This document shows, piece by piece, positions 61,858 through 64,000 of a stretch of 64,000 bases of DNA. A program made the position numbers and the translations under genes. Each line of letters begins with the position of its first letter. The first letter of the stretch is position 1. The DNA comes from Methylobacterium sp. Leaf104 (lineage in GTDB: Bacteria > Pseudomonadota > Alphaproteobacteria > Rhizobiales > Beijerinckiaceae): positions 62,753 to 126,752 of the forward strand of contig NZ_LMMZ01000001.1 of the NCBI RefSeq assembly GCF_001422885.1, written 5' to 3'. The notes beneath the pieces were generated by a model. It was not told the origin of the DNA. It was given only the letters and a program-made list of their open reading frames with translations, and did not search any database.

Positions 61858-62778
61858 TCATGGCCGCTCCTGCCTCAGGGGCCTCCGGAGCCCGCCGCGA
61901 CGGCGGCGGCGCAGGCGCCAGAGGCCGCGCAGGATGAGCGTTCCGAGGGCGACGAGGGGGAGCCAGGGCAGGCTCACGATGGCGAAGCGCAGGGCGGCCC
62001 CCGCGCTGGCCCCGAGGGTGGCACCGGCCTGATCCCAGACCTCCTGCACCGGCGCCAGGGGGCCGGAACGGGCCTGGTCCGCCCGGAAGGCGACGGCGAC
62101 GGTTTCGGTGTCGACCCTCTGCTGGAGGCCGCGCTGCTGGGCCTCGCCCTCCTCGATCTGGGACTGGACCTGGGCCAGTTCCTGCGCGATCCGGATGAGG
62201 TCCTCGACGCGGGTCTCGGGCTTGGTCGCCAGGGCGTCGAGGCGCTCGCGATAGGCGGTGCGCTGCGCGAGGCGCCGCTCGCCGTCCTCGATGGCGCGGG
62301 TCAGGTCGTCGGCCCGCGTCGCCTGGCGCCGCACGACGACGTCGCCGGGCTGCTCGCCCGGCAGGGGCGCCGTGAGAAAGGCGACGTACGCGTCCACCGC
62401 CGCGTGGGGGAGCCGGACCTGGATCTGCGCCTGGGGCCGGCCGGACGGGCGCGAGCCCTCCTCCAGCGACGCGGACACCAATACGCAGCCCGGTGCGGTC
62501 CCGGTCAGGCAGCGGTCCCGCGCCGCCGTGAAATGCGCGCCGACGCGATCCGCCGGCAGGCCGATGGTCAGGTCGTGCGCGTAAGCGAGCCGGGCGGCGT
62601 TCCGCTGAGCCTGGGCGACCGGGCTGACCGGGGCGGCGTTGCGGGCCGCGTCGGAGGCGGGCCGTTCCTTGGAATCCGTGCAGCCTCCGAGGCCGATCAG
62701 CGCCGCGAGGCCGAAGGCGGCCAGCGGTGGCCGCCGGCAGCCGGCCGGGCCACGCCGCAGGGCCGCGCGGCGGCTCAT
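61858..62778 (-). CDS. DUF4349 domain lipoprotein within the cob operon
   Basis: A 306-residue protein with lipobox LGGC (lipidated Cys33), a DUF4349 region (VRLPHAAVDAYVAFLTAPLPGEQPGDVVVRRQATRADDLTRAIEDGERRLAQRTAYRERLDALATKPETRVEDLIRIAQELAQVQSQIE) with a long coiled coil, and a C-terminal hydrophobic segment near residues 262-288 ending in an Arg-rich tail. It should be a membrane-bound envelope protein. The ATG at 62778 overlaps the cobW stop (ATGA), so it is in the cob operon, but nothing in the sequence links it to B12. DUF4349 proteins are usually of unknown function. Confidence 0.85.
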   Translation of the reverse strand: MSRRAALRRGPAGCRRPPLAAFGLAALIGLGGCTDSKERPASDAARNAAPVSPVAQAQRNAARLAYAHDLTIGLPADRVGAHFTAARDRCLTGTAPGCVLVSASLEEGSRPSGRPQAQIQVRLPHAAVDAYVAFLTAPLPGEQPGDVVVRRQATRADDLTRAIEDGERRLAQRTAYRERLDALATKPETRVEDLIRIAQELAQVQSQIEEGEAQQRGLQQRVDTETVAVAFRADQARSGPLAPVQEVWDQAGATLGASAGAALRFAIVSLPWLPLVALGTLILRGLWRLRRRRRGGLRRPLRQERP

Positions 62779-63809
62779 CCCGCCAGGGCCTCGGCGACGG
62801 CGCCCTGATCGAAGCCCTTCAGGCCGATCACCACGAGGCGGCCGTCGCGCGGCTCGGTGGATTTCCAGGGACGGTCGTAATGGTGGGCGATGCGGGCGCC
62901 GACGCCCTGGACCACGAGCCGCATCGGCTTGCCGGTCACCTCGGCGAAGCCCTTGATGCGCAGCACGCCCTCGGTCTCGGCGGCACGGGCGACGCGGATC
63001 GCGAGGTCCTCGGCGGAGGCCGCGGCCGCCACCGGCAGCGCCACCGAGTCGAAGTCGTCGTGGTCGTGGTCCTCGCCCTCGCCGTGGTGGGAGGGGCGCG
63101 CGTCGAGGTCGTCCTCGGCCGCGGCCTCGATCCCCAGGATCACGCGCGGGTCGAGGCGGCCGTGCTCGGCCTCCACCATCTTCACCGCGCGGGGCAGGTG
63201 CCCGGCCACCTCGGCGCGGACCTTGGCGCGCCCGGCCTCGTCGAGGAGGTCGGCCTTGTTCATCACCACGAGGTCCGCACAGAGGAGCTGGTCCTCGAAC
63301 ACCTCCTCCAGGGGATTGTCGTGGTCGACGCTGGCGTCGTCCGCGCGCTGGGCGGCCAGCGCCGCCGGATCGTCGGCGAAGAAGCCGGCGGCCACGGCGG
63401 GGCCGTCGATGACCGCGACCACGCCGTCCACCGTCACGCGCGAGCGGATCGCCGGCCACTGGAAGGCCTGGACCAGGGGCTTCGGCAGGGCGAGGCCCGA
63501 GGTCTCGATGAGGATGTGCTCGGGCGGATCGGCCCGGTCGAGGAGCTTGTTCAGGGCGGGCACGAAATCGTCGGCCACGGTGCAGCAGATGCAGCCGTTG
63601 GCGAGCTCGACGATATCCTCGTCGCCGCAGCCTTCGATACCGCAGGCGGCCAGGAACGAGCCGTCGAAGCCGATGTCGCCGAACTCGTTGACGATGATGG
63701 CGAGGCGCCGCCCGTTGGCGTTCTCCACGAGGTGGCGCACCAGGGTGGTCTTGCCGGCCCCGAGGAAGCCGGTGACGATGGTGCAGGGGATCTTGGCGAC
63801 GAGGGTCAT
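62775..63809 (-). CDS. cobW: CobW-type metal GTPase/chaperone
   Basis: A G3E-family GTPase thought to deliver metal for B12 synthesis. The 344-residue product has Walker A GFLGAGKTT, the metal motif CICC in ANGCICCTVADDF, NKAD for guanine, and a His/Asp-rich loop HHGEGEDHDHDDFD near residues 235-250. The C-terminal CobW domain follows. The ATG at 63809 overlaps the upstream stop (ATGA). Context suggests cobalt, although zinc is a known ligand in the family. Confidence 0.92.
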   Translation of the reverse strand: MTLVAKIPCTIVTGFLGAGKTTLVRHLVENANGRRLAIIVNEFGDIGFDGSFLAACGIEGCGDEDIVELANGCICCTVADDFVPALNKLLDRADPPEHILIETSGLALPKPLVQAFQWPAIRSRVTVDGVVAVIDGPAVAAGFFADDPAALAAQRADDASVDHDNPLEEVFEDQLLCADLVVMNKADLLDEAGRAKVRAEVAGHLPRAVKMVEAEHGRLDPRVILGIEAAAEDDLDARPSHHGEGEDHDHDDFDSVALPVAAAASAEDLAIRVARAAETEGVLRIKGFAEVTGKPMRLVVQGVGARIAHHYDRPWKSTEPRDGRLVVIGLKGFDQGAVAEALAG

Positions 63810-64000
63810 TCGGCGGCGTCCGGATGGGGGGTCGCCGCGACGGGCGGCAAGGGAGCGGGGAACGGCGGGATGCGGGCGACGACGCCCTTGCGGAATTCCT
63901 GGGGCCTCGCCTTCCACGGCACGATACCGTCCGGCGTCTCGGCATAGAGCGCGAGGCCGTCCAGGATGGTGGCGGCGGATTCCACCGGGTCGAGGTCGCC
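63806..64000 (-). CDS. DUF1636 domain protein, C-terminal part (cut by window end)
   Basis: The last 64 residues of a gene that continues beyond the window. GDLDPVESAATILDGLALYAETPDGIVPWKARPQEFRKGVVARIPP is the C-terminal part of DUF1636 proteins, small Cys-rich proteins often encoded next to cobW. The stop overlaps the cobW start (ATGA), so it is in the same operon. The N-terminal cysteines are outside the window. Confidence 0.75.
   Translation of the reverse strand, partial: GDLDPVESAATILDGLALYAETPDGIVPWKARPQEFRKGVVARIPPFPAPLPPVAATPHPDAAE

Overview
The window is about 70% GC and tightly packed with genes. Gene content and order point to an alphaproteobacterium of the order Hyphomicrobiales (Rhizobiales), most likely Methylobacterium or a close relative. 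The reasons are the uninterrupted nuoA-N operon followed by birA, an RNase J gene, methylmalonyl-CoA epimerase, a DUF1467 gene, a short-form proS, lolCD and dnaE1; the aerobic (late cobalt insertion) B12 cluster with cobG and cobN; and LexA boxes of the GTTC-N7-GTTC type. The genus is an inference, not a database result.

Layout. 130-15521: all fourteen subunits of respiratory complex I on the plus strand, with a likely internal promoter before nuoJ. 15526-19036: birA, rnj, mce and a DUF1467 gene, the last two flanked by two copies of a 143-144 bp palindromic repeat. 19037-19700: second repeat copy, a strong hairpin terminator and a candidate minus-strand small RNA. 19701-27519: proS-lolC-lolD, a yefM-yoeB type toxin-antitoxin pair with its operator, then a LexA box, a 34-residue membrane-protein ORF and dnaE1. 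27598-31114 (minus): chemoreceptor, ChaC, small lipoprotein. 31245-34288: recO and parC, with a second LexA box before parC. 34324-35439 (minus): a higBA-type pair whose toxin is cut by an in-frame amber codon, and infA. 35766-39801: an orphan periplasmic binding protein and a four-gene set for molybdenum-cofactor maturation. 39808-43496: DUF2256, a formyltransferase-like gene, an FeS photolyase and BcsS. 43756-46971: ExoD, a zinc ABC transporter operon (permease, ATPase and an unlisted-size 43-residue membrane ORF) and divergent zur. 46994-50168: a polyprenyl-phosphate sugar transferase, a monooxygenase-fold protein and an XRE regulator. 50188-64000: the cobalamin cluster (cobB, cobM, cobE, cobL, cobK, cobJ, cobI, cobH, cobG, cobN, a DUF4349 lipoprotein, cobW and a partial DUF1636 gene), most of it linked by 1-4 nt stop/start overlaps.

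How the parts fit. Complex I feeds the respiratory chain. The B12 genes make the cofactor that methylmalonyl-CoA mutase-type enzymes need, and the epimerase in this window serves the same acyl-CoA pathway. DNA replication and repair functions (dnaE1, recO, parC, photolyase) are scattered through the window, and two of these loci carry LexA-type sites. Zinc handling (zur, znuBC, CobW with a His-rich loop) is visible at two places.

No rRNA, tRNA, CRISPR array, insertion sequence or prophage was recognised. The most interesting leads are the LexA-box/34-residue membrane protein just upstream of dnaE1, the candidate small RNA at 19323-19470, the lipoprotein gene inside the cob operon, and the amber-interrupted toxin.
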